From NCBI GenBank assembly GCA_019279435.1, contig JAAALK010000283.1:59750642-59814641 (forward strand): DNA of 64,000 bases, read 5' to 3'. The position numbers and the translations under genes were made by a program. This stretch comes from Zizania palustris. Its lineage: Eukaryota; Streptophyta; Magnoliopsida; Poales; Poaceae. Position 1 is the first letter of the stretch; each line of letters opens with the position of its first letter. This document shows positions 45,501 through 55,047 of the stretch, one piece after another. A model generated the notes under the pieces. It ran no database searches. It was not told the DNA's origin and saw nothing but the letters and a program-made list of their open reading frames with translations.

Positions 45501-48500
45501 TGGCTTCCGTCAAAACCCTGGGGCCAGCCGCCGCCACTGCCGCCCCCGCCACCTTCGCCGCCGCCGCCGCCGCCACCTCCGCCGTTACTGCCGCGTTTAC
45601 CCCCATGTTTCCCACGCTTGCCAGATCCGGTGGGTGCTGGTTGCTGGGGTTTCGAAGGAGATGGTGTTGGGATGGGGGCAGAGGCGAAGCTGCCGAATCC
45701 AGAAGCTGCGGCGAGGGCGATGGACGGAGTAGGATGAGTCTTTGCCATGGTCAGCTCTTTGCGGCGGAGATGAAGCCCGAGTGCAGTGAAACGCTCGTTG
45801 AGGCCGCGGATGATGTTGAGGACGAGTTTGCGGTCGGAGATGGGCTCGCCCAAGTCACGGAGGTCCTCTGCCATCCTCTTGTATCGTCGGCAATACTCAG
45901 AGACCGAGAGGTCCCCCTGAGAGAAGGAGCAGAACTCCTGGTCGGCGAAGAGAGCGCGGGTGGTACGGTTGCCAAGGAACTGCGACTCAATGGCAAGACA
46001 AGTAGCTCGAGCCGTAGCACCACGGTCGGAGATGGCGTCGGTGAGATCATCAGAGATGACACCAAGAATCCATGTCTTCGCCACACAGTCCATGCGAGCC
46101 CAATCAGGAGATTGGGTCAGAACTGTGTCGAAGAAAACATGGTCCTACAGTGAGAACTTGCCAACGGTGATGAGGAAGGATTCACGCCAACGTGCGAAGA
46201 AGACGGAGTTGACGTCGAGGACAAGGGGGACGAGGGCGCGTATGTTGTGAACTGCAACGGCTTGAGCATGCAAGTTCAGGAGTGCAGCAGCCTCATGATG
46301 GAGAAGGGCGTCGAGGAGAGGTGTCTCGCCGATGGGAATGTTGGTGGCAGCAACATCTGAGGAAGGCGCAATCGCCGCGCGCTCTTGAGCAGCACGGTTG
46401 AGAGCAGCCCGGAGACGTGCATCTGCTGCATCTCGTTCCTGCTGAGCAAGAACAACATCTCGTTCGGCATGTTGGAGACGAGCAAGAGCAGCGTCGAGGA
46501 AATCAGGCGGAGGGACGTCGACAACAGTGGCACAGGGAGCGTCAACAGAGTAAGAAGCGTCGCTCGCCATGCGGCAGCAACACCAAGAAGAAGAGGTGCG
46601 CACAAGCAGCGGAAGGGAAGGATCAACCTCCTGATACCATGTAAGAAAGTAGTGGAGGAATATCTCCGTGTTTATTGATTTGAAAGGGGAACCAGGGATT
46701 ACATTTATAGAGGCATTTAGGCCATAACAGAATGTAACAGAATATATGTCTAGCTGTAGGTTCTAACAGAAATCTAACAGATGGACATGTTCTACATTCA
46801 TCTAGAAGAGTCCAGTCCTATCTAGAAGATAGTTGTCTAACAGTATACAGTACCAAAGTTGATATTACAGACCAAACATTAAAACGACAATACTCAACTC
46901 AAACTAGACTAGATGCAATGCCACACAACCCTTTACACTAAAAACAAAGCTGCAACGGAATAACACATAGCCTACAACTCCATCTTCACAGGTGTTTGAT
47001 TGCGGTATAAGCCAAATACTTCTGATTACTCCTCATCTTCAATTTTGAATTCTGGATTACAACCAAGAAAAATATTCATCTTGACTTTTAGAGTAGCACC
47101 TCAAGATGAATCCAGAAATGGACATAATGATGCTAACTTCTAAGAAAACAAACTCTAGTTTGAAGCATTAATAACTCAACTACACAAGTTCTAGATAACT
47201 ATTGGTGTGAAAATTTGTGAAGTATCACATTGACAGAATACGAAGACAATGTCTCTGGAGAGGATCTAGCATTCAGAACCCCAAATTGCCCCTGGTAGCA
47301 TGGAGACATGTTTGCCGACCAAAAAAATATGGTGGCTTGGGTGTAATCAACCTTCGTATTCAAAACATTGCCCTTCTTATGAAGCATTTGGCTAAATTCT
47401 ACAACAAGCAAGATGTTCCCTGGATCAAGCTCATTTGGCAATACTATTACAACTCAATGCCCCCTCCACATCTGGTTGGTCAGCGAGGTTCCCCTTGGTG
47501 GAAAGATATTTTGAAATTATGGCCCCTGTTCTGTGCCATTGCCAAGCCTATAGTGGGTTGTGGGACTACTATCTCTCTTTGGCATGATCTTTGGTCCCCC
47601 ATGCCTCTCGCTTTGCTTCTTCCCAGGCTATTCTCATTTGCCAAATCCAAAAAAATTTCGCTGGCAAATTTTTGTAAACATCCAGAGCTCAGCTTTCATT
47701 TCTTCCTTCCCCTATCCCCAAAGGCCCTAAGTGAATTTCAGCAGCTACAGACCCTGATTCTTGTGCTGGGGCCAATGTCGGACTCAATGGATTCGTGGAC
47801 CTTTTTATGGGGTTCCAGCAACTTTCGCCCACACAGGTTATACAACAGTTCTTTTGCCAACAGTCAGGTCCATCCTCTTTTCCCTCAAATTTGGAAGACC
47901 CAGTGTTCTAATAAAATCAAGGTTTTCTTCTGGATCGTCTAAATACCAGGGAGATACTGAAGAGGAAGAAAATCCTCCTGGACTCATCTGATTGCTTATG
48001 TGTCCTCTGCTCTAGAGGTATTCTGGAATCATCTATGCACCTCTTCTTCCAATGTGACTTCAGTGTTTCATGTTGGTCATGTGTTGGTATCTGTTGGGAC
48101 TCTTCACCCTCGGCAGCAGATCTGGTAGAGAATTTTCGTCGAGTCACACAACGGTCTTTCCCCCTGGAGCTCATTTTCGTTAGCTGTTGGAGTTTATGGA
48201 TCCATCGAAACAACTGTATTTTCCGTAACCAGCAGCCTTCTCGGCGTGCCTGGCTCTCGCTTTTTCGCTCTGAACTTGGATTGCAATCCCACAGGTTCAA
48301 CCCTAGGCTTAAGTCCATCGTTGCTTCCTGGTCTAATCGGTTGTAATCTACCTCTCTGCCTATCTCTCCTCGTCCCCTGTACTCTAATCTCGCTTTGTAC
48401 ATTTTGTTTTTTCTTAATACAAAACCATTGGTAGGAGCCTCTCCTACTGGTTTCCATCAAAAAAATTGTGAAGTATAGTACTATAATTTCTCAGTTTATT

Positions 48501-51500
48501 AAGCCTAATTCCACAGTCTTCTACGTGCATGTTTTCACCGATAAAGTACTATGAACTAGCTATTTGGGAAAACAAATAAACAATTTGATTATTTTTAAAA
48601 AATTGTACAACAGTTGGTCACAATCTGCCTTTTGGAGAATGAAGGAGTAAAGATATGAACCTTCTCAAATATATTTATCTTCTTCAAGGCCAAAATTCGA
48701 TGAACTGGTATAAAAAGAGCCCTCTGAACAACACTGCTTGCCCCATTACCAATGGGACCAAATATGTGCATATCATGAGAAGCACATCGGTATGCCTTCT
48801 CACCAGAATCTGACTCCTCTGGACCAGTACTTCGTTTATGAAAGCCAAGCTCATTGATGTTATACTCACCCAATGATCTACTCAACAAATTCACAGTTCC
48901 GTCATCAGAAACCTTCATAAAGAGTATAAGAAATAAAATTATTAATTTATTATGCATATAAACATGCTAATAAAGAAATAAGGAAAAGAGTATCATATGA
49001 CTTGGAATAAAATGTTCATTGGGCATTACACAACCCAAGCACCTTTGACATTCTTTCATATTATAATATTATGTTTTGATCTTGCCACAATGGTATTTTC
49101 ATGCAGAAAAGGATAGAGTTCATCAGTTCAACTTAACTCAACATCAACATCAACATCAACAAAGCCTTTTAGTCCCAAGCAAGTTGGGGTAGGCTAGAGT
49201 TGAAACCCAACAAGAAGTCACCAAAAAGAGAGAGAGAGAAAGGGGAGGGGAAAAGCTTTTAAGAGCACTAAAAGGGAAAAGGCCTAATCACGGTTCGAGC
49301 ACGTGGATAGCTTTTTTCCAAGCACTTCTATCCAAACACAACTCCTTTGGGATATTCCATTCCTTCAACTTAACTAAATGAGAAAATTCCATATATGTCA
49401 CCGAAAGTTCACCGGTTCCCATATATGCCACTGAAAATTTATTGTTCCCATATATGTTACGGCTTCAATTTTTTGTGTCCATATATGTCATTGTCATTAG
49501 TTTTGGCATTTAGAAAGAAAAAACTAACGTTGAAACTAACGGCAATGGCATATATGAACATAAAAAAATAAAGTTGTGGCATGTATGGGAACAAAAAAAT
49601 TTCAGTGGCATATATGAAAACTGGTGAACTTTCAGTGGCATATACGGATCAGTGTTTACAAATCGTCCGATTAGTCGCGATTAATCGGCCTGGTCGTTTT
49701 CCTGGCTCCGACTAGGTGCTCCAACCCGACTAGAGCGACCAGAAATCTGGTCGTCCGACTAGTCGTCGACTAGTCGCGACTAGTCGGCCGATTAGTGGCA
49801 TTTTGGTGACCAGGAGAGAAGGGCAACCGACGGGGAAGGCAGGGGCCAGCCGAAGGAGAGGGCTGACGACGGAGCACGGGCCACGACGGAAGGAGTGGGC
49901 CGGCGGCGGCGTGCCTTGGAGTGGGAGGGGCCACTGGCGGCGCCGGCGGGAGCGTGAGGAGAAGGCGACGCCGGCGGGAGCATGAGGAGAAGGGGGCGCC
50001 TGACAGGAGTGTGAGGAGGAGGCGACACCCTACGAGATGGGCGGCGCCCTGTGAGGAGAAGGCGGCGCCCTGTGAGGAGAAGGTGGCGCACAGGGGCTTC
50101 TGAGTCTCTGTGGCGGCTGTGAGGGAGAGAAGAGATGTGAGGAATCTATGGCGGCTGTGAGGGAGAGAGGAGATGTGAGGAGTGAAGCTAGGGTTTAGTT
50201 AATGGGCTTGGACTTTTCAATTTTATTTTTGGGCTAATAAGTGATGGCTGGAAATTTGGCCCATACCTGGGTATTTATTGTCATATATATATAATGTAAA
50301 TTTCCTAAAATATATGGAATAATTAAATAGACCGACCAAGATCGACTAATCGCGATTAATCGCGATTAGTTTTCTGGTCGGTACCATGGCGACTAGGTTC
50401 GACTAGGCGATCTGTAAACATTGATACGGATTTTTTTCTAAATGAGACAGTTATGCATACAGTGAGAAGCCATTGTAGGTTTCACATGCTGCTAAAGAAC
50501 AGAGCTAGCTTAGGAAAAAGATTACAAATCATAGAAAGAAATAAGACGCAGCAGACTATGACAACAGAAACCAAATATCACACAGATAACAGATTTACAG
50601 AAAACACATAAGGCCCACAAATCATGTAGTATAATGTGTGCTGATTGCTGAACAGGCTGTTAAATTTAAGGAATTTTGTTAGCACATATCATGTGGGGAA
50701 AACCAACAGCAGTACAGGTAGCCCAGAAGGCACAAGTCCAACTAATGATGTGGGGTTATGTGAGAATGAGAGTGACCCTTAGCAGCTATGCTTTTCAGTA
50801 TGGCTTGTGTCATTGCCACCATCAAACATCTGGGGTGCGATATAGAATATATAAAAATCATATTCAAACTTGGAAAAATTGTGCCAAACATTGTCCAAAC
50901 AATGCAATTGTTTTTTGCCCTCGCAATCTTGCATGCAGCTTCGTAAAAAATGATGGTGTTTAATTGCCTAAGTCATGCATAGTTACCTACTTACCTTAAC
51001 CTCATGTCCGCATGAACACTCATTCAGCAGCACCTTTGCAGCCTTTCATGCCTTTAAGAATGCTGCCTATCAAACTATTTCAGTGGCATTCTTATTTGTC
51101 AAATTCAAGAACTCACAAGTGCACAAACTACTTCTAATCAACAGTGAAGGGCTTCCGAGTTACCTAAATGGTTGGCAAAATTAAGTTTCCTTACTAGTTC
51201 AGTTAGTTAATTATAATCCATGAACTTCAACAAAAAATAAGACAAAATTAATTGAAAATATTCATCAAACAAAGCTATATTTGGCCACCCAGTGAACAAG
51301 GGTATGTGAAAACTCACAAAACACACAACTCAAAATGATAACTGGCTCCCAATATAGGCAGAAATATCTGATTGAGACACTTGACTACAAAAAAGGCTTT
51401 GCAAACAAAGGTCCCAACTAAGAGTACCCTGCAATAACTGGAAAGTGGCAGACTTCCAAAACCTCTGAAAGGTTATTAATCCCCCATTAATGGGAGATCT

Positions 51501-52188
51501 GATGGTTTGACACTCAAAATATGTGACTTCGATTTTTTGAAGTTGTAGCCTATGAGAGCCTATAGTCATAGTCATTCTCACAAGTGTCAATGTAATCAAG
51601 TAACATCTTGTTTTAAGTGTCAAATCATCAAATGTTTCTTAATTATGATATTATGTCTATAATTCAATTCCATTATTACCACTTTATGACGGATAAAGAC
51701 AATAGATAAAACCCATAATGTGATGATCAATTTGTCACTGTGCAAGTGTGCATAAATGGTGCAAAAAACAAGGGAGATTGGATCATTCACTCTCCCTTTA
51801 GATGAGAAAAATAAGAGAGATTGGATCATATACCCTCCCTTATGAGAAATTGAGGATTTATCATCCACATTTCCTTGAGATATGGGATCAATCTCATATC
51901 AATGACATGTGGGTCAGAGGGATAAATCCGATCAATTTTTTCAAAAAAAAAACAAATATTGCTACCGTGCAAGTTTAAACACGCAACGAAATCATCCCAC
52001 TGCCGCACGATCCCCAATTCCAACTACAGCTGGGGCATACACCGAGAATGTCAGGGTGCGCCCGTGCTTACCACATAGGAGTCGGAGGTGTCCTCCGGGA
52101 GAGCCACTCTGGTACTGACGCCGCCCTTGTCCGGGTCGTCCAACAGCAGGGGCTGCAGCTTCTTCTTCAGCTCCTCCAGCCCCGCCAT
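30509..52188 (-). CDS. MKK3: MAP kinase kinase 3 (MKK3) with C-terminal NTF2-like domain
   Basis: Nine coding exons on the minus strand: 52188-52072, 48912-48661, 42318-42100, 41993-41856, 41210-41043, 33432-33319, 33044-32937, 31541-31450 and 30872-30509. All splice sites used are GT-AG and the 1572-nt CDS gives 523 residues, normal for plant MKK3. MKK3 is a dual-specificity kinase that phosphorylates MAP kinases in ABA, jasmonate and wounding signalling; in barley and wheat it controls seed dormancy. Visible motifs: Gly-rich loop [11 protein letters not shown] (91-101), catalytic Lys116, HRDIKPAN (Asp211), DFG (229-231), activation-loop Ser233 and Thr239 in the plant S/T-x5-S/T pattern, and SPE (254-256). 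The NTF2-like domain (about 365-515), unique to MKK3 among plant MKKs, follows. Introns 1, 2 and 5 (3.2, 6.3 and 7.6 kb) are swollen by transposons, yet the coding sequence is intact. Confidence 0.95.
32664..32922. mobile_element. Stowaway MITE in MKK3 intron 7
   Basis: The ends CTCCCTCCCTAGAAAAATAT and ATAATTTTCAACAGAGGGAG are imperfect inverted repeats of the Stowaway (Tc1/mariner) type. They are flanked by TA on both sides (32662-32663 and 32923-32924), the expected target duplication. Length 259 bp. Confidence 0.9.
33640..34005 (+). mobile_element. Copia 3' fragment: RNase H end, polypurine tract and short LTR
   Basis: Translation of 33690-33886 gives the copia RNase H C-terminus ([27 protein letters not shown]), closed by a stop. 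A GAAGGGGGG tract (about 33891-33899) follows, then an LTR opening TGTTAAGGCCC at 33900 and apparently closing AGTAACA at 34005 (106 bp, with a TATATATA box). The rest of the element is missing on the 5' side. It lies in MKK3 intron 5 on the opposite strand. Confidence 0.72.
34006..34495. repeat. Unassigned repetitive sequence in MKK3 intron 5
   Basis: Contains an AGATTAGATTGGTTT word similar to the nearby Reina LTR, a TATATATAAAGG box and a GGCTCGG-rich stretch. It is probably LTR or repeat debris; no gene was recognised. Confidence 0.35.
34619..40014 (+). mobile_element. Reina-type Ty3/gypsy chromovirus, complete but degenerate
   Basis: LTRs at 34619-35042 and 39601-40014 start TGTTATGGTGGGGC and end CCCTAACA. 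The 5-bp target duplication ACAAC is perfect (34614-34618, 40015-40019). By eye the LTRs differ at about ten positions plus a 1-bp and a roughly 10-bp indel, indicating moderate age. The size (5.4 kb), short LTRs and chromodomain fit the Reina lineage. It lies in MKK3 intron 5, antisense to the host gene. A TGGTGTCAG word after the 5' LTR, repeated about 34 bp later, is the likely primer binding site. Confidence 0.92.
35100..39707 (+). pseudogene. Broken gag-pol of the Reina-type element
   Basis: All domains are recognisable but spread over several frames: gag (from 35100, shifting near 35800-35860), zinc knuckle ([14 protein letters not shown], near 36270), protease (36480; the catalytic D-S/T-G reads DFS), reverse transcriptase ([12 protein letters not shown] near 37150, shift near 37310; FFDDILIYS near 37450), a frame break at a C-homopolymer at about 37740, RNase H (38070-38210), integrase (38450-39290, shift near 38870) and a chromodomain (near 39450-39590) running into the 3' LTR. 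It cannot make its own proteins. Confidence 0.88.
40066..40108 (+). mobile_element. Ultrashort 5'-truncated LINE (or LINE-tail SINE) insertion, 43 bp
   Basis: Only the 3' hairpin (GTAGGAGCCTCTCCTAC, 40076-40092), a TGGTTTTCCC tail and a short A run are present. AAGGATCTGTGCC at 40053-40065 and AAGGATCTTTGCC at 40109-40121 form a 13-bp target duplication with one mismatch. Confidence 0.75.
40122..41042. other. Remainder of MKK3 intron 5
   Basis: Holds the tail of the HMA-containing segment, a GGCTCG-rich stretch (40370-40450), and AT-rich intron sequence up to exon 5. No further element ends were recognised. Confidence 0.4.
41640..41797 (+). mobile_element. LINE 3' tail in MKK3 intron 4
   Basis: GTAGGGTCATCCCATAC (41760-41776) folds like the LINE 3' hairpins elsewhere in the window and is followed by TGTTTCCCTTTTAAAAAA. 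The upstream 100 bases are T-rich, as in LINE 3' UTRs. The 5' edge is uncertain. Confidence 0.5.
42488..43001. repeat. 257-bp tandem duplication across the host/copia junction
   Basis: Bases 42488-42744 are repeated directly at 42745-43001 with about three differences. Each unit contains about 116 bp of MKK3 intron followed by about 140 bp of copia reverse transcriptase. Confidence 0.9.
42861..46603 (-). pseudogene. Broken gag-pol of the Ale-type copia remnant
   Basis: Gag starts near 46570-46603. Gag, protease (DTGATHNMT) and integrase (HQCLGHPG ... [15 protein letters not shown]) share one frame broken by two TAG codons, at 46145-46147 and 44417-44419. A frameshift near 43800 leads to reverse transcriptase ([35 protein letters not shown]). 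A Gly-rich run (about 45540-45600) sits where many copia gags carry a zinc knuckle. It is non-functional. Confidence 0.87.
46627..46842 (-). repeat. 5' LTR (46640-46842) and primer binding site of the Ale-type copia
   Basis: On the minus strand the LTR opens TGTTAGACAACTATC and closes TTCTTACA, directly followed by TGGTATCAGGAGG (46639-46627), a tRNA-Met-type primer site. Length 203 bp. The 5-bp target duplication cannot be tested because the 3' end is deleted. Confidence 0.8.
47226..48465 (+). mobile_element. 5'-truncated L1-type LINE in MKK3 intron 2, 1.24 kb
   Basis: It encodes the ORF2 C-terminal region: [29 protein letters not shown] and SLWHDLW, then a zf-RVT-like end split by a frameshift near 47940 (CVLCSRG ... 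MHLFFQCDF). It ends with the GTAGGAGCCTCTCCTAC hairpin (48431-48447) and a short A run. TTGTGAAGTAT flanks it on both sides (47215-47225, 48466-48476), an 11-bp target duplication. It is of the same family as the LINE at 25860-28963. Confidence 0.9.
49140..49345 (-). mobile_element. SINE-like repeat with TTG-type tail (Au-like)
   Basis: On the minus strand it ends CCTACCCCAACTTGCTTGGG, then AAAGGCTTTG and repeats of TTG/TGA type (49140-49165). I recall this ending from plant Au-type SINEs. I could not place the pol III box A and box B with confidence, so it may be 5'-degraded. Confidence 0.45.
49383..50437. mobile_element. Mutator-like foldback MITE in MKK3 intron 1
   Basis: Long inverted arms are built of repeated CATATATGCCACTGAAA-type words (49390-49640). 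The flanking CTAAATGAG at 49374-49382 and 50438-50446 is a perfect 9-bp target duplication, typical of Mutator-like elements. Its right arm is interrupted by a hAT element. Confidence 0.82.
49650..50423. mobile_element. Non-autonomous hAT element nested in the Mutator-like MITE, 774 bp
   Basis: The termini CAGTGTTTACAAATCG and CGATCTGTAAACATTG are inverted repeats. A perfect 8-bp duplication ATACGGAT (49642-49649, 50424-50431) flanks it, as expected of hAT. The subterminal regions are packed with GATTAGTCGCGATTAATCG-type words; the core is GC-rich and encodes no transposase. Confidence 0.9.
50447..52071. other. Remainder of MKK3 intron 1
   Basis: AT-rich intron. A word like GAGATTGGATCAT...CTCCCTT recurs at about 51773 and 51815. 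No gene or transposon end was recognised. Confidence 0.45.
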
Positions 52189-52609
52189 CGGGGCGCAGCC
52201 AGGCGCAGATGATCGAAGCCCACCAACGGGTTGAACTCACCAGGCAAGCATGCAGATGGGCAAAGGGACAGCAGTCCGGCCGGATCCGAGGAGGACAGGA
52301 GGGGACCTGTGGCTTCGGCGACGGCACGGGCGCTACGGCGGCGGCGGATGTGGTGGGAAATGGGGGGATCAGGGCGCGCGGGGCTTGCTCGTTCTTCCTC
52401 TGCTCGATCGGTCGGGGAAGGGAGGAGGATCCAGGTGGACGCCCCAGAGCCCAAGTTGAGTTCACTCACAGTCAGACTGCAAATATCTATAGGTAGGGAA
52501 AATGACAAGAGTACCTAAAAAAATTCACCTACTCGGTTATTTTAGGTTATTTTATGAACTAAACTAAAATTCAGTCCTTATTTATTTATTTAATTAAACT
52601 CTTACTAAT

Positions 52610-52866
52610 GGTTTGTTTATAGTGATTAAAAAATATTAAATAAAGACTAAAATATTATGTAGATGTCTTTTGTCCCACCTCGAGATGCATTAATGAGGTC
52701 CCTATCATTATTATTTTTTAGTTCTTTTTTACAACATCTTAAAAACTAAATGATTAAATTTTAGGGACTAAAATTTAGTTTCTTTTAATCACCATGTTTA
52801 ACAGTTTAGGGACTAAAAAAAATTAAACTTTAGTCTAAACTTTAGTAAGATGAAACCAAACAAACC
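52610..52866. mobile_element. MITE-like element upstream of MKK3
   Basis: GGTTTGTTTATAGTGATTAA on the left and CCAAACAAACC on the right are inverted ends; the internal AT-rich arms carry TTTAGGGACTAAA-type words. Flanks look like TAA/TTA, suggesting a Tourist-like (PIF/Harbinger) origin, but the duplication is not clean. Confidence 0.5.
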
Positions 52867-53865
52867 TTAAAATGATGTTTTTTTCCTTTCAGAGTTGAGT
52901 CTGAATGGTGAAGCACTTCTCTATCCCTTATTAACTAACATGTATATGGGTACTCGTAAGAGGTATAAGTAACAAATACATGATATATATAGTCCTACTT
53001 AATAATCGGTATACACTTCCCAAAAACATTGCCACTCGTCAACGGGGATTGCTTGCAGCCACTTGTGTGCCGTTGACCTCAGACGTCGTCGTCCTACGGC
53101 CACATGCGCTCGCCTAAAGGTTACGCAAGTTAAAAATTAAGTATCGCTTTGTTGTTTTTTTCAACTCTTACAAAACATTTTTTTGTTAGATGCCACTCCT
53201 GTTTTTCAATTTGCGTATGCTTATATTTTTCAATTCACGTATGTTTATAGTGGAGGGTTAAGTGATAAAGTGATAAAGTTTTTTTTTTACCGATGGTCTT
53301 TTTTTTGAAATAAACAAACATGTTACTAAAAAGACACATGCTTAATCATATATTATAGACACATGAATACTTATAGCATTGGTTCAATTGGAGCGGTGGA
53401 GGTCGCACGATTGAGGAAGCAGTGGAGCAAGAAAAGTGTGAGATAAGGCACATTTCAGCCAAATCTGGGGCTTCAGGTGTTCTGGCCGCTTTCTAGCTAA
53501 GGCATGCATACAACCATAGACATCAGTACTTAGGCTAAGGGAGCAGGCTCACGGGGGTGGGTGTCATCTTGGTTCCACAATTCCACCCCTAGACTAGCGG
53601 TGCGGTGCGGAGTGTTGTCTGCTTAGAGTTCATCGACCACTCCGACGATATTGGCTTCAACGATGTGCAACTCGCTCTCCTAGGGCATTCTTAACCTTCC
53701 ATATCACGTAGGTGGTGTTTTGTTAGTTTAAAGTAATGTAAATGTTAATAGAATTAAATATAGTACTAAGTAATAATAATGTATCTGATTACTAGGTTTA
53801 TTTGGTTGACAAATGTAATGTATTTATATTATATTTAAATTACAATGCTTGGTTAACGGGTGTAA

Positions 53866-54275
53866 CGGGAGAAGCACTCTGGTATCGATGCCGCCATTGT
53901 CCGGGTTGTCCAACAATAGGGGTTCCAGCCCCACCATCGGGGCACAAATGATCGAAGCCCACCAACGAGTTGAACTCACCAAGCAATTAAGAAGGCGAGG
54001 GGCAAAGGGACAATAGTTTAGCTGGATCCGAGGATGACAAGAGGGGACCTGTAGCTCTGGTGATGAGCACTATGACGGTGGAAAATGTGATGGGGAATGG
54101 GGGATCAGGGCGCGCATGACTTGCTTGGCTTCTTCCTCTGCTCAATCGGTCGAGGAAGGGAGGAGGATCTAGGTGGACCGCCCAAAGCCCAATTTGAGTT
54201 CTCTCACAGTCAGACTGCAAATGTCCTAGAGGTAGAGGTAGGGAAAATGACAAGAGTAGCTGGAAAAAAACACCT
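53866..54275 (-). pseudogene. Decayed duplicate of the MKK3 promoter, 5' UTR and exon 1
   Basis: This segment aligns along its length with 52090-52530, which holds the real MKK3 exon 1 and its upstream region. A start codon is kept at 53937-53935 and the first-exon frame remains open, with an in-frame deletion of 21 nt (after Gly-Leu-Glu) and substitutions such as Asp to Asn. No splice donor or downstream exons follow. It lies about 1.75 kb upstream of the true start in the same orientation. Confidence 0.85.
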
Positions 54276-54930
54276 ATTACAATTGGGGGACATTTTAAAG
54301 TAATATAGATCTAGAAAATCAATGTAGCAACTGAATAACAAGAAATTTAATAACTATTTGTCACTCTAAAAACGTTGTCAGCTCAAATGTCATTCTTTTC
54401 GTTGCCATCATTTTTTACCACCATTGACATTGGCAACCTAATATTTTTCCACTTTATAACCAATTGGTGTTATGTCACTCGCCGCATCAACATTTTTGCT
54501 ACGACACCCTGTCATGTCATCGTCGTCTTCCTCTTGCTCTCTCTCCCTAACTCATCCCTCAATCCCGCATCGACGACGGCGGCGCACGAGGCCAGCGTTG
54601 GGGTCGTGCGAGGGCAGCATTGGAGGCGTTGGATACGGTGCGCGGGGCCACGTATGGTTGGTGGTGGAGGAGGCGGCTACAACACGCAAGGCCGACAGCG
54701 GAGACAACAACTGCAAGGAGGAGTTGGGGGGAGAGAGGAGGAGAAAGAAGAAGATGATGATACGACAAAAATGCTGACGTGATGAGTGACATGACACGCC
54801 AATTACTTAGAAATAGCAAATTTTTAGGTTGTTCGTATTAAAAGTGTGACAAAAAATTGATAGAAGAAAGATGATGAAGCATGTTTCGTAACTTATCTGT
54901 CCTCGACACTCCAGCCCAACAACCCATTTA
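54276..54930. other. Unassigned region with a GC-rich, purine-biased patch
   Basis: ORFs at 54375-54820 are low-complexity and unsupported on either strand. Nothing else was recognised. Confidence 0.4.
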
Positions 54931-55044
54931 GGGCTGGTTTGGGAACCCAAAATCCCAGCCCATGAGGATGGACCGGGATTTTAGCCCAAAATCCCGGCCC
55001 ATCCCCAGGGAATGGGCTGGGATTTTGGGCTCCCAAACTAGTCC
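54931..55044. mobile_element. Short Tourist-like MITE, 114 bp
   Basis: GGGCTGGTTTGGGAACCC and its near-complement ending TCCCAAACTAGTCC fold back over most of the element. The flanking TTA (54928-54930, 55045-55047) is the 3-bp target typical of PIF/Harbinger MITEs. Confidence 0.8.
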
Positions 55045-55047
55045 TTA

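Larger units (their letters stand above)
42604..46842 (-). mobile_element. Ale-type Ty1/copia remnant in MKK3 intron 2, 3' end deleted
   Basis: Reading leftward: 5' LTR (46842-46640), primer binding site, gag, protease, integrase and reverse transcriptase up to a point just before the YVDD box (about 42604), after which host intron sequence begins. RNase H and the 3' LTR are gone. It has the same orientation as MKK3. The short 203-bp LTR and Gly-rich gag tail suggest the Ale/Retrofit group. Confidence 0.87.

Noticed and set aside
45399..46153. Plus-strand ORFs opposite the Ale copia gag
   Set aside because: They are shadows of the Gly-rich and gag coding sequence on the minus strand.
49792..50103. 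A short Arg/Gly-rich gene in MKK3 intron 1
   Set aside because: It lies wholly within the core of the hAT element and has low complexity on both strands.
52167..52518. An ORF overlapping MKK3 exon 1 and its upstream region
   Set aside because: It covers promoter and 5' UTR in other frames. Its similarity to the 54000 region is explained by the promoter duplication.
54375..54820. Possible gene with acidic Glu/Asp-rich C-terminus
   Set aside because: Overlapping ORFs in all frames, no splice support and no recognisable domain.
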